40,066 bases of DNA, taken from NCBI GenBank assembly GCA_016874845.1, contig VGSZ01000014.1:1-40066 (forward strand), written 5' to 3'. The stretch's first letter is position 1, and each line of letters opens with the position of its first letter. The DNA comes from Deltaproteobacteria bacterium (GTDB lineage: Bacteria; Myxococcota; UBA727; VGSZ01). Below, piece by piece: positions 1-9,300 of this stretch. The notes under the pieces were generated by a model. That model was given only the letters and a program-made list of their open reading frames with translations, did not search any database and was not told where the DNA came from. The position numbers and the translations under genes are program-made.

Positions 1-132
1 GGTGAAGGCGAGGGTGAAGGCGAGGGTGAAGGCGAGGGTGAAGGCGAGGGTGAAGGCGAGGGTGAAGGCGAGGGTGAAGGCGAGGGTGAAGGCGAGGGTG
101 AAGGCGAGGGCGAGGGCGAGGGCGAAGGCGAG
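1..132 (+). repeat. 12-bp tandem repeat encoding (Gly-Glu)n
   Basis: Nine identical copies of GGTGAAGGCGAG (1-108) are followed by two degenerate copies (109-132). The array continues off the left edge, so its full length is unknown. It is in frame with the surface-protein gene and encodes alternating Gly and Glu. Identity at the DNA level suggests recent slippage expansion, so length is probably variable between strains. Confidence 0.95.
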
Positions 133-1893
133 ACCGTCGCTTGCGATCCGGCCACCTTCGACGCGACGTGCGCCGGTGACCGCATCGAGATCTGCCTCGT
201 TGAAGGCGCGGCGGCTGCGGAGGCGACGTTTGGATGCGCGACGGACTTCTTCCTCGACGGCGACGGCAACCCCCTGGCGATCACCGGTGCGACCTGCGGC
301 GACGTCGCCTGCAGCGGCGCCGAGTGCCCGGCCGAGGCGACGAATTGCGTCCAGTCGGTGGTCGGCGGTGCCTGCATCGGCGTGTTGTCGTTCCTCGACG
401 GCAGCGAAGGCGCGAACTTCAACCTGCTGCCGTGCGGAGCGAACCTGACCTGTGCGGTCGCCGCCGATGGTGACGAGTCGTGCGTGGCCCAGGTAGGCTC
501 GGACTGCACGAGCGCCGGCGAGGCGACCTGCAGCGGCAACCAGCTGCGCGTGTGCGTCGGCTTCCAGGATGGCTCGTTCTTCGTCGAGCCCTACGCCGTC
601 GACTGCGGCGTCTTTGGTCCTGGGTTTGTCTGTGATCTGGCTGGCGGCACGGCGGGCGGCGCCGACTGCGTGTTCGAGCCCGGCGACGAGACGGCCCCGG
701 TGCCCGACACGCTGCCCTTCTCGTCGACGACGGCGCTGGCCATCGGCGACCGCGACTGCTTCGTGTTCACCGTCGACGCCGACACGACGCTGGCGGTCAC
801 GGCGGACTCCGCCAACTGCGCGACCGAGGACACCGTCGTGCAGGTCTTCCAGAACGGGGTGCTCATCGGCGACGGCGACGATCGCTCCAGAAACTCCCGG
901 TGCTCGACGGCCACCGTCGACGTCCTCGCCGGCGACGTCGTCGTCTGCGTCGAGGAGTTCGAGCGGGATGCCGCCCTGGCGGAGGTGACCCTCACCGTCG
1001 CCGTCACCAGCGCCACCGGCGACGACGCTGGCGGCCGGGCGAACGCCGCTGCCACCGCGCTGCCGCTGCAGCAGACCGTCGACCTCGCCGTCAACGGTGA
1101 CGAGGATTGCTTCCGCCTGAGCCTGGGCGTGGTTGGCACCTTTGAAGCCACGACGAGCGGCGCTGCGGGCTGCCCGGGTGACACCGTGCTGTCGCTGTTC
1201 GACGCCGCCGGCAATATCGTGGCCAGAAACGACGACGCCAACGGCGGGCGTTGCTCGGCGTTCGAGGTCGACGTCGACGCCGGCGTGTACACGCTGTGCG
1301 CTCGCGCCTTATTCGACGGTGACGCCATCGCCGGGGTGGCCGTCGCCGCGGCGTTCGGGCCGGGCCTGCTCATCTCCGAGGTCGCCGACCCGCAGCAGCC
1401 GTCGTCGGGCGCGGCGCGCTTCGTCGAGCTCAAGAACGTCACCACGGTCGACGCCGCCGCCGGCGCCTACCGCCTGCGCACCTTCAGCAACGGCAACCTG
1501 ACGGCGAGCGGCACCATCACGCTCACGGCCGGTGGCGTCATCCCGGCGGGTGGAACGTGGATCGTGGCCAACGACGCCGACGAGTTCGCGACGACCTTTG
1601 CCGCGTTGCTCGATCCGGCGGCGGTGCCGTCGGTGGGGCGCACGGGCGCCGACCAGCAGAACGGCTCGCTGAACGGCAACGGCAACGACGTCTACGAGCT
1701 GCTCGACGCCGCCGGCGCGCGCATCGACGTGTACGGTGTCGTTGGCGAAGGCGCCACGACCCCCGCCTGGGACTACGCCGACGGCGCCGCGGCGCGGAAC
1801 GACGACGTTGTCGCCCCCTCGGCCACGTTCGACGCGTCGCAGTGGACCGTCGTCAAGGCGCCTGCCCAGCCGAGCTTCACGCCGGGTCGCTGA
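1..1893 (+). CDS. Surface/secreted protein with (GE)n stalk, two PPC-like domains and lamin-tail domain (5' partial)
   Basis: The frame is open from base 1, so the N-terminus and any signal peptide lie outside the window. The first 44 codons are a pure Gly-Glu repeat, probably a flexible acidic stalk. A Cys-rich region follows (about residues 45-220), then two related beta-sandwich segments of bacterial pre-peptidase C-terminal (PPC) type (about 235-450, each with a D-C-F core and ending in an ordered strand). Last is a lamin-tail domain (LTD) starting at the typical LLISEVADP (about residue 456) and running to the stop. LTDs in bacteria are found on exported proteins, often beside nucleases or adhesion modules; no catalytic domain is visible here. 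The many Cys residues suggest disulfides and an extracytoplasmic location. Exact role unknown; cell-surface or matrix binding is inference. Confidence 0.85.
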   Translation, partial: GEGEGEGEGEGEGEGEGEGEGEGEGEGEGEGEGEGEGEGEGEGETVACDPATFDATCAGDRIEICLVEGAAAAEATFGCATDFFLDGDGNPLAITGATCGDVACSGAECPAEATNCVQSVVGGACIGVLSFLDGSEGANFNLLPCGANLTCAVAADGDESCVAQVGSDCTSAGEATCSGNQLRVCVGFQDGSFFVEPYAVDCGVFGPGFVCDLAGGTAGGADCVFEPGDETAPVPDTLPFSSTTALAIGDRDCFVFTVDADTTLAVTADSANCATEDTVVQVFQNGVLIGDGDDRSRNSRCSTATVDVLAGDVVVCVEEFERDAALAEVTLTVAVTSATGDDAGGRANAAATALPLQQTVDLAVNGDEDCFRLSLGVVGTFEATTSGAAGCPGDTVLSLFDAAGNIVARNDDANGGRCSAFEVDVDAGVYTLCARALFDGDAIAGVAVAAAFGPGLLISEVADPQQPSSGAARFVELKNVTTVDAAAGAYRLRTFSNGNLTASGTITLTAGGVIPAGGTWIVANDADEFATTFAALLDPAAVPSVGRTGADQQNGSLNGNGNDVYELLDAAGARIDVYGVVGEGATTPAWDYADGAAARNDDVVAPSATFDASQWTVVKAPAQPSFTPGR

Positions 1894-1912
1894 GCGTGTG
1901 ACGAGCCCTTCG

Positions 1913-1950
1913 GCGGGGACCGACGCGCAGGCGGCGGTCCCCGCTCCTCT
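1913..1950 (+). terminator. Intrinsic-terminator-like hairpin after the lamin-tail gene
   Basis: Arms GCGGGGACCG (1913-1922) and CGGTCCCCGC (1935-1944) are perfect inverted repeats around a 12-nt loop. A pyrimidine-rich TCCTCTTT follows. The position, 20 nt after the stop codon, fits transcription termination. Confidence 0.6.
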
Positions 1951-2011
1951 TTGAGGCGCGACGGGCTCGTGGTCAGGGGCGTTGTCGCGGTTCGTCGATG
2001 GTCACGCCTGA

Positions 2012-2041
2012 GCTCGCGTGGGCTCGCGTGGGCTCGCGTGG
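2012..2041. repeat. Three tandem copies of a 10-bp unit
   Basis: GCTCGCGTGG is repeated three times without interruption in the gap between two convergent genes. No function is evident; it may be replication slippage. Confidence 0.8.
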
Positions 2042-2067
2042 GTCGACGTCCGTCGCCGCGCGCGATG

Positions 2068-2493
2068 TCAATCGTCGTGGTCGACGCGGCCGCGGCCGCG
2101 CTTCTTCTCGCCGGTGCTCTTCTTGTCGCCGAGCCGCCGCCGCACCGAGCCCTTCGTCGGCCTCGTCTTCGTCCGCGGCTTCGGCGGCACGAGCACGCTG
2201 CGGATGAGCGCCGCGAGCTTGTCGCCGGCGTCGTCGAGGTTCTGCTTCTGGTCGCGCGTGCGCTCGCTGCTGACGAGCAGGCAGCCGTCGTCGGTGAGCC
2301 GGCCCGGGCACGCCGCGCGCAGGCGCTGCTTGACGTCGTCGCGCAGCACCGAGGTGCGGTCGAGAAAGAAGCGCAGCTGCACCTTCGACGACACCTTGTT
2401 GACGTTCTGCCCGCCGCTGCCGCCCGAGCGGACGAAGGCGACCTCGTAGTCGTCGTCGGGGATCGTGATGCGGGGCGTGACCTCGATGGGCAT
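2068..2493 (-). CDS. arfB: Peptidyl-tRNA hydrolase / ribosome-rescue factor ArfB (YaeJ family)
   Basis: This 141-residue protein is of usual ArfB length. It has the release-factor catalytic loop with GGQ at residues 27-29 (context SGGSGGQNVNKV) and a Lys/Arg-rich C-terminal tail (about 110-137). ArfB enters ribosomes stalled without a stop codon: the basic tail occupies the empty mRNA channel and GGQ hydrolyses the peptidyl-tRNA. No codon-recognition domain is present, which separates it from RF1 and RF2. The gene lies 53 nt downstream of guaB on the same strand and may be co-transcribed with it. Family assignment is firm; the gene symbol is by family. Confidence 0.9.
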   Translation of the reverse strand: MPIEVTPRITIPDDDYEVAFVRSGGSGGQNVNKVSSKVQLRFFLDRTSVLRDDVKQRLRAACPGRLTDDGCLLVSSERTRDQKQNLDDAGDKLAALIRSVLVPPKPRTKTRPTKGSVRRRLGDKKSTGEKKRGRGRVDHDD

Positions 2494-2546
2494 CGCGGGA
2501 GCCTCGGTCGGTTCTTCGTCCGTCAGACCGTCCGTCGGTCGGCCTG

Positions 2547-4007
2547 TCAGCCGTCGGCGCGGTAGTTCGGCGCCTCGCGCGTGATGATCACGTCGTGCAC
2601 ATGCGCCTCGCGCAGCCCCGCCGACGTCACGCGCACGAAGCTCGCCTTCGCGCGCAGGTCGGCCAGCGTCGCCGCGCCGAGGTAGCCCATGCCCGACCGC
2701 ACGCCGCCGGTCAGCTGGTACAGGTTCGCCGCCAGCGGCCCGCGCGCCGGCACCCGGCCCTCGATGCCCTCGGGCACGAGCTTGCTCGCCTCTTTAACGT
2801 CGGCCTGCCCGTAGCGGTCCTTCGAGCCCTGCTCCATGGCGCCCATGCTGCCCATGCCGCGGTAGACCTTGAACGTGCGGCCCTGGAACAGCACGAGCTC
2901 GCCCGGCGCCTCGTCGGTGCCGGCGAACAGCGAGCCCACCATGATGGCGTCGGCGCCGGCGGCCAGCGCCTTGACGCAGTCGCCTGAGTACTTGACGCCG
3001 CCGTCGGCGATGGTCGTGGCACCCCGCGCGCGCGCCGCCGCCGACACGTCCATCACCGCGGTCACCTGCGGCACGCCGACGCCGGCGACGATGCGCGTCG
3101 TGCAGATGCTGCCCGGGCCGATGCCGCACTTGACGACGTCAGCGCCGGCCTCGACGAGGGCGACGGCGGCCTCGGCGGTGGCGATGTTGCCGCCCACCAG
3201 GCACACGTCCTTGAACCAGCGGCGCAGCTGCGCGAGCGCGTCGAGCACGCCCTCGCTGTGCCCGTGGGCGGTGTCGACGACGAGGACGTCGACGCCGGCG
3301 TCCACCAGCGCGTGGGCGCGAGCCTCGAGGTCGCGGCTGGGGCCGACGGCGGCGGCGGCCAGCAGGCGCCCGCGCGAGTCGCGGGCAGCGTGGGGAAACT
3401 CCTTCACCTTCAGCAGGTCTTTGACCGTGATCAGGCCCTGCAAGCGGCGCTCGTTGTCGACGAGCAGCAGCTTCTCGACCCGGCGCTTGACCATCAGCGC
3501 CATGGCGTCGTCGCGGCTGACGCCTTCGGCGGCGGTCACCAGATCGGTGGTCATCACCTCGCTGACCGGGGTCTCGGGCTGTGCTGCCCGCAGGTCGCGG
3601 CGGGTGACGATACCCTTGACGCGGCCGCCAGCGTCGACGACGGGGAAGCCGCTGACGCCGTGCTTGGCCATCCGGTCGAAGGCCTCGCGGGCAAGCGCGT
3701 CGGGACGCAGCGTCAGCGGCGCGCGCACGATGCCGGCCTCGTACTTCTTCACGCGGGCGACCATCGCGCCCTGCGCGTCGGGCGGCATGTTCTTGTGGAT
3801 GACGCCGAGCCCGCCGTTCTGCGCCATCGCGATGGCCGTGCCGGCCTCGGTGACGGTGTCCATCGCCGCCGAGAGGAAGGGGATCGACAGGCTGACGCCG
3901 CGGCCCAGGTGCGTGCGGGGATCGACGTCGGCGGGCAGCACCTCGCTCATGGCCGGGACCAGGGAGACGTCATCGAAGGTCAGGGCTTCGCGGATCGGGG
4001 CGGGCAT
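2547..4007 (-). CDS. guaB: Inosine-5'-monophosphate dehydrogenase
   Basis: The 486-residue product has the normal length and order of bacterial IMPDH: an N-terminal segment ([11 protein letters not shown]), a CBS-domain pair (about residues 95-205) inserted in a TIM barrel, and the catalytic loop [13 protein letters not shown] with nucleophile Cys302. The flap and C-terminal regions are also present. It oxidises IMP to XMP with NAD+, the committed step to GMP. The ATG is preceded by GAGGA at suitable spacing (GAGGAACCCATG). The usual partner guaA is not in the window; arfB follows closely downstream. Confidence 0.97.
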   Translation of the reverse strand: MPAPIREALTFDDVSLVPAMSEVLPADVDPRTHLGRGVSLSIPFLSAAMDTVTEAGTAIAMAQNGGLGVIHKNMPPDAQGAMVARVKKYEAGIVRAPLTLRPDALAREAFDRMAKHGVSGFPVVDAGGRVKGIVTRRDLRAAQPETPVSEVMTTDLVTAAEGVSRDDAMALMVKRRVEKLLLVDNERRLQGLITVKDLLKVKEFPHAARDSRGRLLAAAAVGPSRDLEARAHALVDAGVDVLVVDTAHGHSEGVLDALAQLRRWFKDVCLVGGNIATAEAAVALVEAGADVVKCGIGPGSICTTRIVAGVGVPQVTAVMDVSAAARARGATTIADGGVKYSGDCVKALAAGADAIMVGSLFAGTDEAPGELVLFQGRTFKVYRGMGSMGAMEQGSKDRYGQADVKEASKLVPEGIEGRVPARGPLAANLYQLTGGVRSGMGYLGAATLADLRAKASFVRVTSAGLREAHVHDVIITREAPNYRADG

Positions 4008-4126
4008 GGGTTCCTCGACGAGAAAGGGCGGCGAGAACAGGCAGCGGGAGCAGGCAGCGGACGTCGATGTGGGGGACGTCGAGCGACGGCGCCGGCGGGC
4101 CGCGCACGGCGGCGAGAGGATGCGAA

Positions 4127-4148
4127 GCGCGCGCCCACGGGCGCGCGC
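4127..4148 (-). terminator. GC-rich hairpin after the exported-protein gene
   Basis: GCGCGCGCCC (4127-4136) and GGGCGCGCGC (4139-4148) are perfect inverted repeats, 13 nt past the stop of the leftward gene ending at 4162 and before guaB. There is no U-tract, as is common in very GC-rich genomes, so termination is inferred from position and stability. Confidence 0.45.
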
Positions 4149-4161
4149 GGGGCCACGAGCG

Positions 4162-5286
4162 TCAGCCCTTGTCCTTCTTCTTCTTCTTTTTCTTCTCCGG
4201 GTTGTCGGCGGGCGGCTCCTCGGCAGGCGGCGGTGGCGGCGGCGGTGGAGGCGCCAACAGCTCGCTCATGGCCGCCGACAACAGCGCCGTCGTCTTTGCG
4301 TACGCCGCCAGACGCGGTGCCATCAATTCCAGCGCCGCCTTCGCCTCGGCGTCGCCCTCAAGGGCGCCGCAGGCCACCGGGGTGGCGCGGACCTCGCGCG
4401 CCACGGCGCAGGCGAGCAGCTCGCGCGCGTACAGCTTGTCGGTGGGCAGCGCCGTCTTCGTCGCCTCGGCGAGGCGGGGGTGGCCCTCGAGCAGCGAGCC
4501 GGCGGCGGTGAGCTTGTCGGCCTCGGCGGCGACGACGGTGCGCGCGAAGGCGAAGGTAGCGGCGTCGAGCAGGCGGGCGTCGTCGGCGTCGCCGCGCGAC
4601 GGGCCGGTGATGATGCCCGTCGTCTCGTCGGCGGTGACGACGAAGAACGCGCCGTGGGCGTCCAGATCGTTCAGGACGACGGCGACGCGGCCCTGGGCGC
4701 CGCCATCATCGAGCAGTTGGTCGGACGCGTCGCCCAGGCGCACCGCCTTCGTCACATCGCCGATCGCCTTTGCCAAAGGCGGCAGCAGCCGCTTCTGCGT
4801 CGCGCGGGCGTCTTCGTAGGCGTTGCGCAGCAGCGCCGAGCCGCCTTCTTCGTTGAACCACTCGCGCAGCGGGCCGGCCAGGGCCTTGGCCAGCGGCGAT
4901 GTCGCCGCCTTGTCGTCGCAGCGCGGCGCCGGGCCGAGCTGCAGCACGGCGTCGACGTAGTCCTGCACCGAGCCGGGGTTCTTCTCGAACAGCTCAGCCA
5001 GCTCCTTCGACGACGACCGGCCGAGGTTCTGGCGCAGCTTGTCGCGCGCGGCGGCGTACTGCGGACGCTCGAGGGGACCCGGGCCGAAGACCGTTTCTTT
5101 GTCGTAACCGACGCTGTTCATCAGCGCGAACAGCGCGAAGATGCGCGGCTCGACGCCAAGCTCGACGCCGTCTTCGGTGAAGACGCTGGCGCTCGACCAC
5201 TGCGCGCGCGCGCCGGTGGACGCCGCCGCGACGATGGCGAACAGGAACAACGAGCGACAGGAGGGGACAGGCAGCAGGCGACGCAT
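4162..5286 (-). CDS. Exported protein of unknown function with poly-Pro/poly-Lys tail
   Basis: I do not recognise this family. Two adjacent ATGs occur (5289 and 5286); GGAG lies 5 nt before the second, which I chose, giving 374 residues. An N-terminal signal peptide (RRLL...LFLFAIVAAASTGARAQ) predicts export. The body (about 30-335) looks alpha-helical, with few Cys. The end is low complexity: nine Pro, an acidic/Pro linker, then about eight consecutive Lys before DKG. The basic tail could bind nucleic acid, anionic lipid or polysaccharide (inference). Hairpins on both sides suggest a single-gene transcript. Confidence 0.75.
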   Translation of the reverse strand: MRRLLPVPSCRSLFLFAIVAAASTGARAQWSSASVFTEDGVELGVEPRIFALFALMNSVGYDKETVFGPGPLERPQYAAARDKLRQNLGRSSSKELAELFEKNPGSVQDYVDAVLQLGPAPRCDDKAATSPLAKALAGPLREWFNEEGGSALLRNAYEDARATQKRLLPPLAKAIGDVTKAVRLGDASDQLLDDGGAQGRVAVVLNDLDAHGAFFVVTADETTGIITGPSRGDADDARLLDAATFAFARTVVAAEADKLTAAGSLLEGHPRLAEATKTALPTDKLYARELLACAVAREVRATPVACGALEGDAEAKAALELMAPRLAAYAKTTALLSAAMSELLAPPPPPPPPPAEEPPADNPEKKKKKKKDKG

Positions 5287-5361
5287 CATGGCTCCGTGAC
5301 GACCGCCGCCGTCGATGCATTCGACGATCACGCGATCTCTCGACGAGACCACGATGGGCTA

Positions 5362-5396
5362 GCAGGCGCCCGCCTGCACACAAGGGGGCGCGCCCC
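5362..5396 (-). terminator. Double hairpin after the CRP-family gene
   Basis: GCAGGCG (5362-5368) pairs with CGCCTGC (5371-5377). A second palindrome, GGGGCGCGCCCC (5385-5396), lies next to it. Both sit within about 50 nt downstream of the leftward regulator's stop at 5408. No T-run is present; a termination role is inferred. Confidence 0.45.
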
Positions 5397-5407
5397 GCTC
5401 CGGCGCG

Positions 5408-6127
5408 TCAGCGAGTGCGGGCGACGGCCTTGGGATCGAGCCCCTCACGCACCAGCAGGCCCTTGCCGCGTGGCTCGATGAAGCCCCGGCGCTGGAACTC
5501 GGACAGCGCGCGGCTGACCGTCTCGCGCGAGGTGCCGATGCGGCTGGCGATGTGCTGCTGCGTCGGGATCTTCTTCAGCACGTGACCCTCGGCGACGATG
5601 TCGCCCTCTTCCTCGCAGCGCTCGAGCAGGTAGCGCGCGACGCGCCCGTAGACGTCGAGCAGCGCGAGGTTGCCGATGCTCTCGTCGGCGCGGCGCAGGC
5701 GCACGCACACCTCGGTCATCACGTTGATCGCGATGGTCGGGTACGAGCGCAGGGCCTGTAGGAACTCCTTGCGGCCCAGCCGCAACAGCAGCGAGTCGGT
5801 CAGGCAGGCGACGTTGGCCGACCGCGGCTCGCCGTCGACCAGCGACATCTCGCCGAAGAAGGAGCCGGGGCCAAGCGTCGACAGGATGATCTCGCGTCCG
5901 TTGTCGGACCACAAAGAGACCTTCACCTCGCCCTCGGCGACGACGTACAGCGCGTCGCCCGGGTCGGTGGCCGACACGATCACGGTCTCTTTCGGGTAGT
6001 GCTTCTCGGTCAACAGCAGCGACAGACGCGAGAGGTCGTCGGCCGCCAGCCCCGCGAACAGCGGCACGTCCTTCAACAGCTCGGCCACGGCCCGTGTCCG
6101 CGCGTTCCCCGTCGTCGTCGACGTCAT
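5408..6127 (-). CDS. CRP/FNR-superfamily transcriptional regulator (CRP-like)
   Basis: The 239-residue protein has the CRP architecture. A cyclic-nucleotide-binding beta-roll (about 22-140) contains the phosphate-binding cassette FFGEMSLVDGEPRSANV, with the Gly-Glu and Arg-Ser-Ala that contact cAMP in CRP. A dimer helix follows, then a winged HTH (about 165-225, IPTQQHIASRIGTSRETVSRAL). There is no N-terminal Cys cluster, so it is not an O2-sensing FNR. The ATG at 6127 is preceded by GGAGGG, fixing the start; the open frame further upstream is antisense to the next gene. It is divergent from the giant fusion gene across 199 bp and is the obvious candidate to regulate it (inference). Confidence 0.93.
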   Translation of the reverse strand: MTSTTTGNARTRAVAELLKDVPLFAGLAADDLSRLSLLLTEKHYPKETVIVSATDPGDALYVVAEGEVKVSLWSDNGREIILSTLGPGSFFGEMSLVDGEPRSANVACLTDSLLLRLGRKEFLQALRSYPTIAINVMTEVCVRLRRADESIGNLALLDVYGRVARYLLERCEEEGDIVAEGHVLKKIPTQQHIASRIGTSRETVSRALSEFQRRGFIEPRGKGLLVREGLDPKAVARTR

Positions 6128-6213
6128 GCGCACCCTCCGCAAGTGTCCGCACGCTAGCCGCACGGGCGTCCGGCGGTCAAATGCGACGACGACCGGCGTC
6201 ATCGACAAAGCGT

Positions 6214-6260
6214 CGCCACGGCGCACGCGGCGCGCGCGGCGCGCGCGCCGCGCCGTGGCG
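6214..6260. promoter_or_regulatory. Very large inverted repeat in the divergent CRP/fusion-gene intergenic region
   Basis: The outer arms CGCCACGGCGC (6214-6224) and GCGCCGTGGCG (6250-6260) are perfect complements. The inner arms GGCGCGCGC (6229-6237) and GCGCGCGCC (6241-6249) continue the stem around a 3-nt loop, leaving only 4 nt (6225-6228) bulged. This gives 20 paired bases. It lies 66 nt before the fusion gene start and could be a cruciform operator, a 5'-UTR structure or an antisense terminator. Confidence 0.6.
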
Positions 6261-6326
6261 TGACGCGATCCGCCGCGCGGTGTATCGCCTCGACGTCGAC
6301 CACGACCCCCTTCGCCGGAGCGCCCG

Positions 6327-9300
6327 ATGCAGCTGACGAATCTCCCCTCCACCGGCCCCGGCCCCGAAGAGGGCCGCGGCGACTTCGTCGACGGCGCTTT
6401 CCGGCGGTCGCGGGGTGAGAACGTCATCACGAGCCGCGACCCGGCGCGCGACTTCGCGCCGGTCTTCCGCGCGGCGGTGGATGTCGCGCGCGTCGACGAC
6501 GCCGTCGCCGCCGCGCACCGCGCGCAGCCCGCGTGGCAGGCGCTCGGTGTAGAGGGCCGCAAGAAGCACCTGCTCGCGCTCAAGGCCGCGTTCGACGAGA
6601 ACGTCGACCTCATCGCGCGCGCCATCGTGCGCGAGATGGGCAAGCCGCTGCGTGAGGCGCTCATCGAGGCGAAGTCGCTCGGCGACCGCGTCACTCTCGT
6701 GCTCGAAGACGGCCTGAAGCGCATCGAGACGTTGAAGCCCGCTGGCGTCGTTGGCGAGGCGCGCGCCCACCCGCAGGGCGTGCTTGCCGTGCTCGGGCCG
6801 TACAACTTTCCCTGCCACCTGATGAACAGCCACATCATCCCGGCGCTGGCGACGGGCAACACCGTCGCCGTCAAGCCGAGCGAGATCGTGCCGTTGTGCG
6901 GCGAGCTGTACGCCCGCTGCGTCGAGCGCGCCGGGCTGCCGCCGGGCGTGTTCAACCTGGTGCAGGGTGGCGGCGACGTCGGCCGCGCGTTGGTGGCGCA
7001 CCCCGACACCCACGGCGTCCTGTTCACCGGCTCGTGGAAGACCGGCCGCGCCATCAGCGAGGCGATCCTCGACCAGCCGCACAAGATCGCGGCGCTCGAG
7101 ATGGGCGGCAAGAACGTCGCCGTCGTCTGCGACGACGCCGACCTTCCGCAGGCGCTCGCCGCCGTCGTGCAGGGCGCCTTCCTGACCGCGGGCCAGCGCT
7201 GCACGGCGACGTCGCGCTTGCTCGTCTTCGAGAAGGTCGCCGAGCGCTTCCTCGACGCTCTCGTCGCCGCCACCCGCGAGCTGCGCCCCGGCGACCCGAT
7301 GGACATGGCCACCGCCTTCGGCCCGCTGTCGACCAAGGACGCCTTCGACAAGTTCACGCGGCTGCGCGGGCTCGCGCCCGCCTTCGGCTGCGAGACGCTG
7401 CTTGCCGGCACCGCGCTGCCCGGCGGCGCGTTCGTGACGCCGTCCATCCACCTGCTGCCGAAGAAGGACGGCCGCGTCATCGACGCCAACGGCTACCTCG
7501 ACGAAGAGCTCTTCGGGCCGGATCTCGCGGTCGAGATCGTCGCCGACCTCGACGAGGCCATCGCCCGCACCAACGCGCTGCCGTTTGGCCTGTCGAACTC
7601 GATCTTCACCGTCGATGCCGCGAAGTTCGAGCGCTTCTACGAGCGCACGCGCACCGGCTGCGTCAACTGGAACCGCAGCACCAACAACGCCAGCGGCAAG
7701 CTGCCCTTCGGCGGCGTCGCCAAGAGCGGCAACCAGCGCCCCGCCGGTATCGACGCCGTGCGGTTCACGACCTATCCCGTCGCCATCCTGCGCGGCGAGC
7801 CCGGCGAGGTGCAGCTCGAGCCGCCGTTTGCGGCGGCGTTCCGCGCGGGCGAGGAGCGGCTGAAGCTGAAGGTCGACCGGCTCGCGCTTCGTCATCGCGT
7901 CGAGGCGCTGCTCGAGCGCTACCGCATCTACCTCGACGACGTGCGCGGCCCCGACGTGCTCGTGCCCCTTGAGCAGCTCACCGACCTCACCGTCGAGGAC
8001 AACCTCCTCGATGACGACGACCTGCTTGCGCGCCTGCAGCCCTACGCCCGCATCGAGGAGCCGCACCTCGTGCTGACGGTGCCCGACGTCGACTCCGACG
8101 ACGACGACATCGCCGAGGCCTTCCTCGCGACGGTGACGGCGCTGTTAGACGACATCGCCCGTGACAACCCGGTGCACCTGCTGCGCTTGCAGCCTCGGCA
8201 GATCCGCCGCCCGCCAAGCGGGCGGCTGCCGCGGTCCGAGGCGATGCTGCGACGGCTGTACCGCGGCGAGTTCGTGCCGAAGGAGAAGAAGGAGCCGGTC
8301 ATCGATCTGGGCTGGTCCGACGGTGCGTACATGTCGTCCATCGACGACGACGCGCTCATCGTGCTCGACGCCGGCTCGCAGATCGCGTCGCTCGGGCTCG
8401 GCTTCTCGGCGGGCCGCTTCCTGCGCGCCCTCGACGACGGCCTGCTCGGCGACGCGCTGGTGGCGAACCCCGACACCGAGGCCATCGGCGTCGACCGCGG
8501 CGTCCTCGACGACTACGCCCGGCTGCTGCTGAAGCAGGCGTGGCCGGGGCTGCGTCACGTGTCGTTCACGGCGGCGGGCAGCGAGGCCAACGAGAAGGCC
8601 TTCGACCTCTGCCGGCTGCATGGGCCTGGTGGCCGGCGGGTCATCGCGTTCGAGGGCAGCTTCCACGGCCGGACGCTGGTCTCGCTGCACGCGACGTCGA
8701 ACGCCGAGAAGCGCAAGCCGTTCGAGTTCAAGGGCTACGAAGCGACGTTTGTGCCGTTTCCGCGCTGGAGCGATCCACGCGAGGAGCCGCGCTTCGCCGA
8801 CGCGTGGGTGGCGGCGTGGTCGACGGGGCAGACGCCCGACGACGAAGGCGACGCGCTGCTGCGCGCCGAGATCGAGTCGCTGGTGGCGGTGCGCGACCAG
8901 ATCAAGAAGGGCGACGTCTGCTGCGTGATCGTCGAGCCGATGCAGGGCGAGGGCGGCGACAACTACGCCACCGCGCGCTTCTTCAATGGCCTGCGCGCGC
9001 TGACCCGCGGCTTCGGTGTACCGCTCGTCTTCGACGAGGTGCAGGTCGGCTTCGGCACCGGCGGACCCTTCTGGTGGCACGCGCTGTTCAACCTGAAGAA
9101 CGCGCGCGGGCAGACAGACGGGCCCGACTGCGTGACGACGGCGAAGAAGGCGCAGGTCGGCGCCTGCTTGAGCGTGTGGCCCGATCCCCGGCCGGCGTCC
9201 ACCCATGTCGCGCAGGTGCTGCGCGGGCGCCTGCACGCCGAGGGCATCCTCGAAGAGAGCGCGAAGTCCATCGAGACCGAGGTGCAGGAGCGGCTGTGGG

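Noticed and set aside
2869-5481. 870-codon plus-strand frame across guaB and the exported-protein gene
   Set aside because: It is antisense to guaB, whose motifs are firm, and has Ser/Arg/Ala-biased composition with no domain.
6128-7489. N-terminal extension of the CRP-family regulator to 693 residues
   Set aside because: The extension is antisense to the aldehyde dehydrogenase domain, while the ATG at 6127 has a strong ribosome site and begins a full-length CRP-type protein.
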